Assembly: GCA_009781635.1 (NCBI GenBank)
Contig: WQXU01000003.1
Span: 1-64,000, forward strand
DNA from: Treponema sp.
Lineage (GTDB): Bacteria; Spirochaetota; Spirochaetia; Treponematales; Breznakiellaceae
Length of the DNA: 64,000 bases
Reading direction: 5' to 3'
The notes beneath the pieces were generated by a model. The model had not been told where the DNA came from, did not search any database, and worked only from the letters and a program-made list of their open reading frames with translations. A program made the position numbers and the translations under genes. Every line of letters begins with the position of its first letter. The first letter of the stretch is position 1. Of this stretch, positions 8,360 to 15,952 are shown one piece after another.

Positions 8360-8390
8360 GCACTGATTATCATTTTATGATAGTCAGTGC
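8360..8390 (+). terminator. 13-bp hairpin between lipoprotein genes
   Basis: Arms GCACTGATTATCA (8360-8372) and TGATAGTCAGTGC (8378-8390) pair fully in RNA with one G-U pair around TTTTA. No T-run follows, so it may be a processing or stability element rather than a true intrinsic terminator. It covers the GTG at 8387, which argues against that codon as the next gene's start. Confidence 0.55.
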
Positions 8391-8401
8391 CATTTGAAGT
8401 A

Positions 8402-9130
8402 ATGCAAATAAAGGTTTATTTATTAATCTTATTTCTCTGCTTTGCTTCATGTGACAATAACGATATCAACAATAACGGACAAACCAGTGAAATACAGACC
8501 GTAATGGTTACTTTTGTGAATACTTCAAGTTATAAAACAATTGTACATAGAGATTCCTTTTACGGCCCAATAATTACTGAAGTAAATACAATTAACAGAA
8601 GCGCTGCAGTACCTGTTCGTGTAAATGATGATTATAATTTAACAGTTTTTTCTATTGAATATATTATTTATCCTGTTAATGATGATTTTAATAATGAATA
8701 TGCCGATGTATTTGCAAGCTGTTATGATCCAGATATTCAAATTGCAACCGCAGTAAAAGCAGGGCTGCCCATTACTATTCAAATACCACAGCCTTCAAAT
8801 CTTATTTGCAAATCAGCATTTATAAGAATTATAAACAATTATGAATTACCTGTTCATTTGCGATACGCCGGCAGAAATATATTCCAGGCCAATAATATTT
8901 TACCAATAGCACCTTATCAACAAGGTTTATATAAACTTGATAATAATCCTGATGAAGGAGTACATTGCCAGCATTATAATATGGCAACAGCATTCGGAAG
9001 CGTTAATTTTTCGGATTTTATTGAAGAGAATGATCAATACATTACAAAGAACGCATTTATTTATTATTTTATTTTTAATGGAAATACAATAACAAGATTT
9101 GGTGAACCGCGCGCGCTTATATTTAATTAG
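8402..9130 (+). CDS. Lipoprotein of unknown function
   Basis: This 242-residue protein starts at ATG 8402 with a compact lipoprotein signal (KVYLLILFLCFASC, Cys about residue 17) and an Asn/Asp-rich linker. An in-frame GTG at 8387 lies inside a hairpin and is less likely. The beta-rich body has 'VMVTFVNTSSYKTIVH' and 'SAFIRIINNYELPVHLRYAG', two segments that resemble short repeated beta-sandwich modules. No family is recognised. It is followed ten bases later by the next lipoprotein gene, so they are probably co-transcribed. Confidence 0.65.
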   Translation: MQIKVYLLILFLCFASCDNNDINNNGQTSEIQTVMVTFVNTSSYKTIVHRDSFYGPIITEVNTINRSAAVPVRVNDDYNLTVFSIEYIIYPVNDDFNNEYADVFASCYDPDIQIATAVKAGLPITIQIPQPSNLICKSAFIRIINNYELPVHLRYAGRNIFQANNILPIAPYQQGLYKLDNNPDEGVHCQHYNMATAFGSVNFSDFIEENDQYITKNAFIYYFIFNGNTITRFGEPRALIFN

Positions 9131-9140
9131 AGGATAATAT

Positions 9141-11585
9141 ATGGAAAGAATAAAAGGAAAATTAATATTTTTATTATTTTTAGTCACTTTGCTTTTTGTA
9201 TCTTGTGATAATAATGCTGTCAATAGTCATGATATTACTCCAAAAACTACAACATTAAAAATCACAAATCTTTCAAGTTACATTCTGCACGATGTAAAAT
9301 ATTCTTCCATAGAGTTTGGAGATATTATTATTGGCGGAAATAAAACTGTGAACGTGACTCCAAGTAATGTTAATAATCCTGTTTTTTTTAACTTAAGTAT
9401 TAATGGTAATCCGGTACAATGCAGAACAAATGATATAAAAAGCATTGCAGGGGGAAGTACGGATGATTGGATAATATATAATGCTACAACTATTTCTACA
9501 GTTTCAGACGGTATAACTGGAACAATTAGCAGTGTTTATAACATATTAAGTAAACCAATTTTAGAATTTAGTCAGAATAATAATATTATAGAAAATAATA
9601 ACCCAATAGCGTTTGATTTTGGAGAAGTAGAGTTAGACACAAATGAACAACGTATTTTTACAATAAAAAATACAGGTAATCTTCCGCTGGAATTAAGCGG
9701 TTCTCCCGTGATTGAATCATCAAATTCTGTATTTTCTGTTCCGTCTCAGCCTGTAAATACAACAATAGCTCCGGGAGCATCTGTATCATTTATTATCCGT
9801 TATACGCCAACTTCAGAAAAAGAAGATACTGGAACTATTACAATTTTTAATAACAGTGATGCTCTGTTCTATATTTTAAATATAAAGGGAAAAGGATATG
9901 AGAAAAAGCCGCAGATAACGGTAAACCAAGGCGATACCTCTATTATCCAATCTGGAGAATTTAATTTTGGTTCTGTTACTATAGGGGAACACAAAGATAT
10001 TATTTTTAATATAGGGAATACAGGAGATGCAAATCTTGTTTTTGAAACTGTCAACAACAATCGAATAAATCTTGAAAATAATATAAACGATTTCTATACT
10101 GTAACAACGCAGCCTTCTTCGGTAGCATCGATAGCTCCAGGAAACACAACAACTTTTACCATTCGTTTTAGTCCACAAACAGCAGGGAGTGATTTTAACG
10201 CTATTGTCAAAATTAAAACAAACAGCCGGGATAATGATGAATTTTCATTCGCAGTAAAAGGTAGTAGCGTACTTTCTGCACCCATTGGTATTATTGTAAC
10301 GGCTCAATCAACAAATAGTATTAACTTGTCATGGAACCCTGTACAGGGAGCAACAGGCTACAATATATATTACGGAACAAGCTATTATGCCATTAATATT
10401 CTGGCAGGCAGCAATATCACTGAAACCTCATATGTACATACTGGATTATCTGCAGGTACGACGTATCATTATTGCATTACTGCGTTGAATGGTTTGTCAG
10501 AGAGTAATCGTTCTTTGGCTGTTTCCGGGTTAACACTTCCGGGAATACCATCAAATTTGAGGAGTACATCTGTTAATGATAATAGTATAACATTAGCGTG
10601 GAATTCTGTAACAGGAGCAACAAATTACAGAGTGTATACTGCATCAAGTCCCGAAGGAAGTAAAACGCAAATTGGTCAAGTAAACAGTGTTTCTTATACT
10701 CATAGTGGTTTATCAGCAGATACAATACATTATTATTTTGTTACAGCAATAAACAATTCCGGCGAAGGAGAGTTTACAGAAGTTTTTTCTGAAAAAACGC
10801 TACTTGCGCCTCTTTCTGCACCTGCTAATGTTACGGCAACAGCGCTCTCTACAAGCAGTATTGAAGTAACATGGGGCGCAGTAACTGATGCTGCAGGTTA
10901 TAGAATTTACCGCGCGACAAGTTCCGCAGGAACAAGAACACTGCTTGATACCGTTACGGCAACTTCGTATACAAGCGGAGGATTACAGGCAAGAGCATAT
11001 TGGTACTTTATCACAGCGTTGAATACTGATAATATTGAAAGTACGCTGTCGGCCCCTACTTCTATGGTACCATTTCCAAATGTTCCAAGTAATGTAAGTG
11101 CAAGTGGCTTTAGTAATTGGTATAATGGTATTGGTATAAATGTAAATTATAATAGTGTAGCTGGTGCTGATAGTTACAGAGTATATCTAGCGACAAGTCT
11201 TACAGGTACTAGAACACTTGTAGTTTCTGGTACAACTTATTCTCCAAATACTACCTATTTCTTTTGGGTTACGGCGGTTAATGCAGCAGGCGAAAGTGAT
11301 TATTCAATACATACATCTGCTGTAACACCTCCATCTGTTCCTGTTAATGTAAGAGCTACAGCAAATACAACTACAAGTATTACTTTTGCATGGAATGCAG
11401 TTACTGGAGCGACACGGTATGATATATATTTTAATAATTGGTTAATAGGCTCACATACAGGAACATCATTTATGATTTATGATTTGAATCCAAATACAGG
11501 TTATAATTTTGAAGTTGTTGCTTTTAATGGTAGTACAGGATTATCTAGCGGAAGAACACAAAATTTAATCGCTTGGACAAGATAG
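9141..11585 (+). CDS. Large lipoprotein with HYDIN-like and fibronectin type III domains
   Basis: This 814-residue protein has a lipoprotein signal (FLLFLVTLLFVSC). Residues 150-255 and 260-375 are two HYDIN/ASPM-SPD-2-like beta domains, each with 'FGxVxxxxxxxxxFxIxNTG' and 'APGxxxxFxIRxxP'. From about 378 to the end are five FN3 domains, recognised by SxxxxWxxVxGATxYxxY and the closing 'LxxxTxYxxxVxAxNxxG' pattern. Such stalk-like arrays are used for adhesion or for scaffolding at the cell surface. AGAGGATAATAT precedes the ATG. The FN3 repeats are related enough to recombine. Confidence 0.8.
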   Translation: MERIKGKLIFLLFLVTLLFVSCDNNAVNSHDITPKTTTLKITNLSSYILHDVKYSSIEFGDIIIGGNKTVNVTPSNVNNPVFFNLSINGNPVQCRTNDIKSIAGGSTDDWIIYNATTISTVSDGITGTISSVYNILSKPILEFSQNNNIIENNNPIAFDFGEVELDTNEQRIFTIKNTGNLPLELSGSPVIESSNSVFSVPSQPVNTTIAPGASVSFIIRYTPTSEKEDTGTITIFNNSDALFYILNIKGKGYEKKPQITVNQGDTSIIQSGEFNFGSVTIGEHKDIIFNIGNTGDANLVFETVNNNRINLENNINDFYTVTTQPSSVASIAPGNTTTFTIRFSPQTAGSDFNAIVKIKTNSRDNDEFSFAVKGSSVLSAPIGIIVTAQSTNSINLSWNPVQGATGYNIYYGTSYYAINILAGSNITETSYVHTGLSAGTTYHYCITALNGLSESNRSLAVSGLTLPGIPSNLRSTSVNDNSITLAWNSVTGATNYRVYTASSPEGSKTQIGQVNSVSYTHSGLSADTIHYYFVTAINNSGEGEFTEVFSEKTLLAPLSAPANVTATALSTSSIEVTWGAVTDAAGYRIYRATSSAGTRTLLDTVTATSYTSGGLQARAYWYFITALNTDNIESTLSAPTSMVPFPNVPSNVSASGFSNWYNGIGINVNYNSVAGADSYRVYLATSLTGTRTLVVSGTTYSPNTTYFFWVTAVNAAGESDYSIHTSAVTPPSVPVNVRATANTTTSITFAWNAVTGATRYDIYFNNWLIGSHTGTSFMIYDLNPNTGYNFEVVAFNGSTGLSSGRTQNLIAWTR

Positions 11586-11751
11586 AGTTTTGATTATTTA
11601 TATTATGACAAGATGGTAAAACATGTGAATATTTTTTAATATTTTAACTTTTTTCTCTTATTTTTATTGGGTGTGATTATAAGAATACGAATAAAAATGA
11701 GAATAATTATACAGTTATCGAGACAAAATATAAAAAAAAATGTAAAAACTG

Positions 11752-11898
11752 CAGTCAAGGGTAGCTGCGCAGCGCTCTGCCGGCGGCATCGGTGTGAAGT
11801 GGCAGCCAGCCACGCCAAGGAACTTTAGTTCCAGCGTGCGTCAATTGCAGCCACAGCCGCCAGCCGCCGGCAGGGCGCTGCGCAGCTACCCTTGACTG
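11752..11898. repeat. 147-bp near-perfect palindromic element
   Basis: Thirty-six-base arms at 11752-11787 and 11863-11898 are complementary except for one position, which is a G-U pair in plus-strand RNA. The 75-base interior also folds, with CACGC/GCGTG and GGAAC-TTTA-GTTCC. The element is GC-rich inside AT-rich surroundings, like a MITE or a large REP/BIME, and carries no gene. It sits between the FN3 lipoprotein gene and the zinc-knuckle gene and could stop transcription from either side. The rest of 11586-11977 shows nothing I can name. Confidence 0.85.
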
Positions 11899-11977
11899 AG
11901 TAGTTAAATAGGTTTATTCATATTTCCACCAACAACTGCCGAAAATAAGGTATTCTTTCATAAAAAAGGCGGTTTAC

Positions 11978-12235
11978 ATGACAAAATGCGTATTCTGCGG
12001 TTCCACAAAGTTCGGCCCGGGCTGTACTCTAAGCACCAACGGCTTGCATAAACACAATACCAACGAGAAAAAATGCATGTATTGCGGCAAGTCCGCATAC
12101 GGCAATGGCTGCCTTCAAGCGCCAACCCGCAAACATGTGCATGGAAGCGGCGAAGGAAAATGCGTTCACTGCGGTAAAGTAGCGAGCAATACGATGGGCT
12201 GCCCCCACAGTCCGAACAGGAAACACGAGACCTGA
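11978..12235 (+). CDS. Small triple zinc-knuckle protein
   Basis: This 85-residue protein is three tandem copies of a unit of about 28 residues with the pattern C-x2-C-G-x(5,6)-G-x-C-x(7,9)-H-x-H (CVFCGS, CMYCGK, CVHCGK; the last has KHE). The conserved Cys and His residues should bind one zinc per unit. AAAAAAGGCGG precedes ATG 11978. No signal peptide or membrane segment is present. The function is unknown; nucleic-acid or protein binding would be usual for such knuckles. It stands between the palindrome and the cNMP/GGDEF pair. Confidence 0.75.
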   Translation: MTKCVFCGSTKFGPGCTLSTNGLHKHNTNEKKCMYCGKSAYGNGCLQAPTRKHVHGSGEGKCVHCGKVASNTMGCPHSPNRKHET

Positions 12236-12275
12236 TACGCTCGACTTTTTTATAAATAAAAGTCATAATATGTAA

Positions 12276-13313
12276 ATGGCTTTAGCTAATATTGATTTAG
12301 AATCAATAAAAAAACAGGAACTCTTTTCCAGTCTGCGCGACTATGAACTTGATTTTGTCGTCTCGCATTCATCAATAATAAATCTGCAAAAAAGTAAGCT
12401 TTTGTTCTGCGCGGGAGAAAAGGCATCCCAGTTCTATATATTAACAAGCGGTGAAATCCGTGTTTTCAAGAAAAATGACGATGGCAGCGAAGAAGAAATG
12501 GCGCGCTTTACAGGGGGCGATACAATAGGCGACTTCGACTTTGCCAGAGGCGCGGAGTATGACGCATGCGCCGAGGCTGCCAAAAATTCGCAGCTCATTG
12601 TTTTTCCGTCTTCGCCGTGGACAATGGAATCTCTTGCACAGGAAGATGCCAACACAGTTTGCAGCATTCTTCTAAACGCAATAATAATGATGACAGGGCG
12701 TATAAAATCGACCCGTAAACTTATACTTGAAAATATGTCATGGGTTCAGGAGCTTCACAGGCGCGCCTACGAAGATCCCGGTACCGGTCTTTGGAAGCAG
12801 ATTCTCATCAAAGACGAGATAGCCGGAGTTCTTAAAGACCCTTCAGCGCTTATTATGCTAAAGCCGGACAGGTTTAAAATACTTGTGGATTCAAATGGAC
12901 ACAGCGCCGGGGACGAGGCTATGATCCGCATAGCGATTATATTAAAAAATATTACCCGTATTATGGGGCACGGCTGGGCGCTTCGTTTTAAAAGCAATGA
13001 GGTAGGGCTTATCATCAATAACTGTTATCCGCAGGAGGCAAAGAATATAGCAGAAAAACTTGCCGAAATGATTGCCGCAATGGAAAGCGTAACCTTAAAA
13101 ACTCCTCCATCGGATTCTCCGAAAGAGGGCGAAACCTGCGAATTTGATTTTTCTGCGACAGTCACATGGGCGGTCTGGCCAAAAGATGATGCGGAATGGG
13201 ACAGTCTTTTTAGCGGCAGTTATGCTCTGCTTCTTTCCGCCTGGAAAGACGGAGGCCGGAAAGTAGTTCACTATTCAAAAAATGAGCAGGAAAGTGAGAA
13301 GCCTCATGAGTGA
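12276..13313 (+). CDS. Cyclic-nucleotide-binding-like protein with degenerate GGDEF domain
   Basis: This 345-residue protein has residues 15-130 fitting a CRP/cNMP-binding fold, but the phosphate-binding cassette (normally GE...RxA) reads GDFDFARGAEYDACAEA, lacking the usual Glu and Arg. Residues 165-335 resemble GGDEF, but the active-site loop is FKSNEVG, so diguanylate cyclase activity is unlikely. It may serve as a regulatory partner of the intact paralogue encoded downstream, whose ATG overlaps its stop codon. No strong Shine-Dalgarno precedes ATG 12276. Confidence 0.75.
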   Translation: MALANIDLESIKKQELFSSLRDYELDFVVSHSSIINLQKSKLLFCAGEKASQFYILTSGEIRVFKKNDDGSEEEMARFTGGDTIGDFDFARGAEYDACAEAAKNSQLIVFPSSPWTMESLAQEDANTVCSILLNAIIMMTGRIKSTRKLILENMSWVQELHRRAYEDPGTGLWKQILIKDEIAGVLKDPSALIMLKPDRFKILVDSNGHSAGDEAMIRIAIILKNITRIMGHGWALRFKSNEVGLIINNCYPQEAKNIAEKLAEMIAAMESVTLKTPPSDSPKEGETCEFDFSATVTWAVWPKDDAEWDSLFSGSYALLLSAWKDGGRKVVHYSKNEQESEKPHE

Positions 13314-14325
13314 TAAAAAATTATCAGAAATCCTGACTATGGAAATGGCTCTGTCGCTGAAAGAGACGCCTCTTTTTTGCGGGCTTTCTGATAAAGAATA
13401 TAAAACCGTAGCGCAGGTTCTTAAACCCATCCACGCAAAAAAGGGTGATGCGATTATAAATGAAGGCGATACCGGAGAAGATATGTATATCCTTCTTTCG
13501 GGAATTCTAAGCGCGTCGGGGCTTCAGTCTGATGGTACCCAGCGCTGGTTATTCAATATAAGCCCCGGTGATTTTTTCGGCGAGATGTCCATTATTGCAC
13601 ACGAGCCAAGGTCTGCAACAATCGCAGCCTCGGAAGACTCTGTTGTAATGGAATTAAGATCACTCGATTTCTTCAAAATAATTACATACAACCCGGGCAT
13701 AGGTTTTAAACTGCTAAGGTCTATCAGCATTGTGCAAAACCAGTGGCTGGATCAATCATCAAAATCCTACAGCGATTTAACAAGGTGGGGTGAAACAGCG
13801 CGCCGCAGGGCAATCACGGATGAAATGACAGGTCTTTACAACCGCAGATTCCTGGAAGAATCAATAAAAGAGCGCTTTAATAATCAATCCATGAATTTCC
13901 GTACAATGTCCCTGCTGATGATGGACCTGGATAAGATCCACGGCATAAACGACCGCTACGGTACAAAGGCAGGGGATATCGTAATTACCGAAGCGTCAAA
14001 TATAATCCGCAGTTGTCTGCGCCCCGGAGATATTCCTTCCCGCCTTTCAGGCGACGAGTTTGCAGTCCTTCTTCCCGATACGGATATAAAAGACGCCTGC
14101 GTGGTTGCAGAAAGAATAAGGGAAAACATCGAGAAAAAGCAAATAGAAGTTCCGGAAAGCCCTAGTTCGGATGAAACTACAAATATCGGGACACGCACAA
14201 GTATAGGAATAGCAATAGCTCCTGTTCATGCCAATACGACTGAGGATCTGGAAGAAGCTGCGGACCTGGCTCTGCGAAAAGCCAAGGAGCTTGGCAGGAA
14301 CAGGGTGGAAGTTTTTCAAAAATAG
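13306..14325 (+). CDS. Cyclic-nucleotide-binding / GGDEF diguanylate cyclase
   Basis: This 339-residue protein has residues 15-130 as a cNMP-binding domain with a canonical-looking cassette (FFGEMSIIAHEPRSAT). Residues 170-335 are a GGDEF domain with RLSGDEF, an allowed active variant, and MMDLDKIHGINDRYG. It should make c-di-GMP in response to cAMP or a related ligand. I prefer ATG 13306 (eight-base overlap with the upstream gene) over an in-frame ATG at 13282, because GAGAAG lies just upstream and the protein then starts at the expected point. Translational coupling with the degenerate paralogue is likely. Confidence 0.85.
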   Translation: MSDKKLSEILTMEMALSLKETPLFCGLSDKEYKTVAQVLKPIHAKKGDAIINEGDTGEDMYILLSGILSASGLQSDGTQRWLFNISPGDFFGEMSIIAHEPRSATIAASEDSVVMELRSLDFFKIITYNPGIGFKLLRSISIVQNQWLDQSSKSYSDLTRWGETARRRAITDEMTGLYNRRFLEESIKERFNNQSMNFRTMSLLMMDLDKIHGINDRYGTKAGDIVITEASNIIRSCLRPGDIPSRLSGDEFAVLLPDTDIKDACVVAERIRENIEKKQIEVPESPSSDETTNIGTRTSIGIAIAPVHANTTEDLEEAADLALRKAKELGRNRVEVFQK

Positions 14326-14330
14326 CCCTC

Positions 14331-14359
14331 TTGTCAATTTCATCTGAAGCAGCTACAAT
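14331..14359 (+). promoter_or_regulatory. Sigma-70-type promoter of the hydrogenase operon
   Basis: TTGTCA (14331-14336) and TACAAT (14354-14359) are spaced by 17 bases, each one base from consensus. Transcription would begin near 14366, about 23 bases before the hydrogenase operon's first ATG, with an AGGGGGG Shine-Dalgarno in between. Confidence 0.75.
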
Positions 14360-14388
14360 AAATCATAATCATTTAATTAGGGGGGCAC

Positions 14389-14880
14389 ATGGCGCAGGAT
14401 GCAAAAACAGAGGGAGATTATACCTTTCCCCAGGAATTATTATCATTTATAGAAGAATGGAAGTCAAAACCGGGCAGTTTAATCATGATTCTGCACAAAA
14501 CCCAGGATGTTTTTGGGTATATTTCCCGTCCTGCGGCGGAGCAATTGTCACTGCTCACCGGGATTCCCCTTGCCAGGGTATACGGCGTCATCACTTTTTA
14601 TCATTTTTTTAAGACAACAAAACCAGGTAAACATAGAATCTCTGTATGTCTTGGAACAGCCTGTTATTTAAAAGGCGCCCAGGATTTAATTGACGAATGC
14701 CGGAAACTTTTAAGACTTGAACCTAATGGCGTTACAGATGACGGTCAGTTTTCGGTTGATCCCGTACGCTGCGTAGGCTGCTGCGGCCTTGCGCCTGTTA
14801 TTACAGTCGGAACCGATACTTTCGGCAAAATTTCCAAGAATGACATCCCCGGAATTATTGCGAAGTATCAGAATGTTTAA
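14389..14880 (+). CDS. hndA: NADP-reducing hydrogenase subunit A (NuoE-like [2Fe-2S])
   Basis: This 163-residue protein is of the NuoE/HndA family: an N-terminal helical part, then a thioredoxin-like ferredoxin with CLGTACYLKG and CVGCCGLAP, whose four Cys bind one [2Fe-2S]. It is the electron-entry partner of the NuoF-like subunit in the soluble multimeric [FeFe] hydrogenase. First gene of the operon, with a strong Shine-Dalgarno and its own promoter. Length is normal for the family. Confidence 0.9.
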   Translation: MAQDAKTEGDYTFPQELLSFIEEWKSKPGSLIMILHKTQDVFGYISRPAAEQLSLLTGIPLARVYGVITFYHFFKTTKPGKHRISVCLGTACYLKGAQDLIDECRKLLRLEPNGVTDDGQFSVDPVRCVGCCGLAPVITVGTDTFGKISKNDIPGIIAKYQNV

Positions 14881-14949
14881 ATTATTACGGTAAAAACATA
14901 TGAAGTTTCTGTAAGGAAACTTCCAAACTAAAACCACAGGTTTTTGGCG

Positions 14950-15489
14950 ATGCACTTTACTTTGGCAGATTTGGTTACTGATATAACTCAAAACGCTACC
15001 GAAGCCGGCGCTGATACTGTCGAGCTTGAGGTAAGGCAGAGCGCAAAAGAATTCCGTTTCCTTGTCAAAGATAACGGCAAGGGCATGACAGAGGAGGAGC
15101 TTAAAAGAGCGATAGATCCATTTGTGACAGACGGTATTAAACATCCGAACCGGAAAGTTGGTCTTGGGCTGCCGTTTCTTATACAGACTGCACAGCAGTC
15201 AGGCGGCGGATGGGATATAAAATCCGAAAAAGGAAAGGGTACAACTGTATCGGCGTGGTTTGATGCGGCGAATGTTGATATTCCGCCGACCGGTGACATT
15301 CCCGGGATGCTAAGAACAATATTTATGTTTAACAGCAGCGCAGAAATAATTATAAGAAGGAAGGGATTTGATAATATTGAGTATGAGGTGCGTAAATCTG
15401 AACTTGAAGAGGCGCTGGGAGGACTGGAAGATGCGGGATCGCTTGTATTGCTTGGAGAGTATTTAAGATCGCTGGAAGAGAGTGAATAG
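14950..15489 (+). CDS. Stand-alone GHKL ATPase-fold protein in the hydrogenase operon
   Basis: This 179-residue protein has a GHKL/HATPase_c fold: N-box region DLVTDITQNATEAGAD, DNGKGM (G1), VGLGLPF and GKGTTVSAWF. It has no histidine-phosphotransfer domain, so it is not a complete kinase. Similar proteins accompany some bacterial hnd operons, where their role is unclear; regulation or assembly is possible. ATG 14950 is preferred over an upstream in-frame TTG (14944). It sits between the NuoE-like and HndB-like genes and should be co-transcribed. Confidence 0.8.
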   Translation: MHFTLADLVTDITQNATEAGADTVELEVRQSAKEFRFLVKDNGKGMTEEELKRAIDPFVTDGIKHPNRKVGLGLPFLIQTAQQSGGGWDIKSEKGKGTTVSAWFDAANVDIPPTGDIPGMLRTIFMFNSSAEIIIRRKGFDNIEYEVRKSELEEALGGLEDAGSLVLLGEYLRSLEESE

Positions 15490-15543
15490 GGTTTAAAGAG
15501 GAATTAATTCTTTCATAACCCTTAAAAATATAAGGAGTGATTT

Positions 15544-15936
15544 ATGGCAAAGATGAGTTTGGATGACCTGAGAAAGTTAAGAGATGATAAAAAGGGTGAT
15601 CTTCGGAAGCGTGAGGCTGACGGCAAGGAGATTCAGGTTATTGTCGGTATGGGAACATGCGGCATTGCAGCCGGCGCAAAACAGACACTTGATGCATTTA
15701 TTGCCGGTCTTGATGAACACAAGCTTGTAGATTCATGTCTTGTGCGCCAGACAGGATGCATGGGGCTTTGTCATTCCGAGCCGACAGTTGAAATTATTGC
15801 TCCTGGTATGCCGCCTGTAATTTACGGCAATGTGGATACTGCTGTTGTAAAGGATATTATTCAAAAGCATCTGATAGGCAAAGAACTTTTAAGCGGCTGC
15901 ATTCTGGACCGGCCGGCAATAGATATAATTAAATAG
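15544..15936 (+). CDS. hndB: HndB-like [2Fe-2S] thioredoxin-fold ferredoxin
   Basis: This 130-residue protein has a thioredoxin-like ferredoxin fold with GMGTCGIAAGA and CLVRQTGCMGLCHSEP, giving Cys ligands for a [2Fe-2S] cluster. It corresponds to HndB of Hnd-type hydrogenases, an electron-transfer subunit. TAAGGAGTGATTT precedes the ATG. Downstream the NuoF-like subunit begins after 16 bases. Confidence 0.88.
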   Translation: MAKMSLDDLRKLRDDKKGDLRKREADGKEIQVIVGMGTCGIAAGAKQTLDAFIAGLDEHKLVDSCLVRQTGCMGLCHSEPTVEIIAPGMPPVIYGNVDTAVVKDIIQKHLIGKELLSGCILDRPAIDIIK

Positions 15937-15952
15937 GTAAGGGGAAGAAAAG

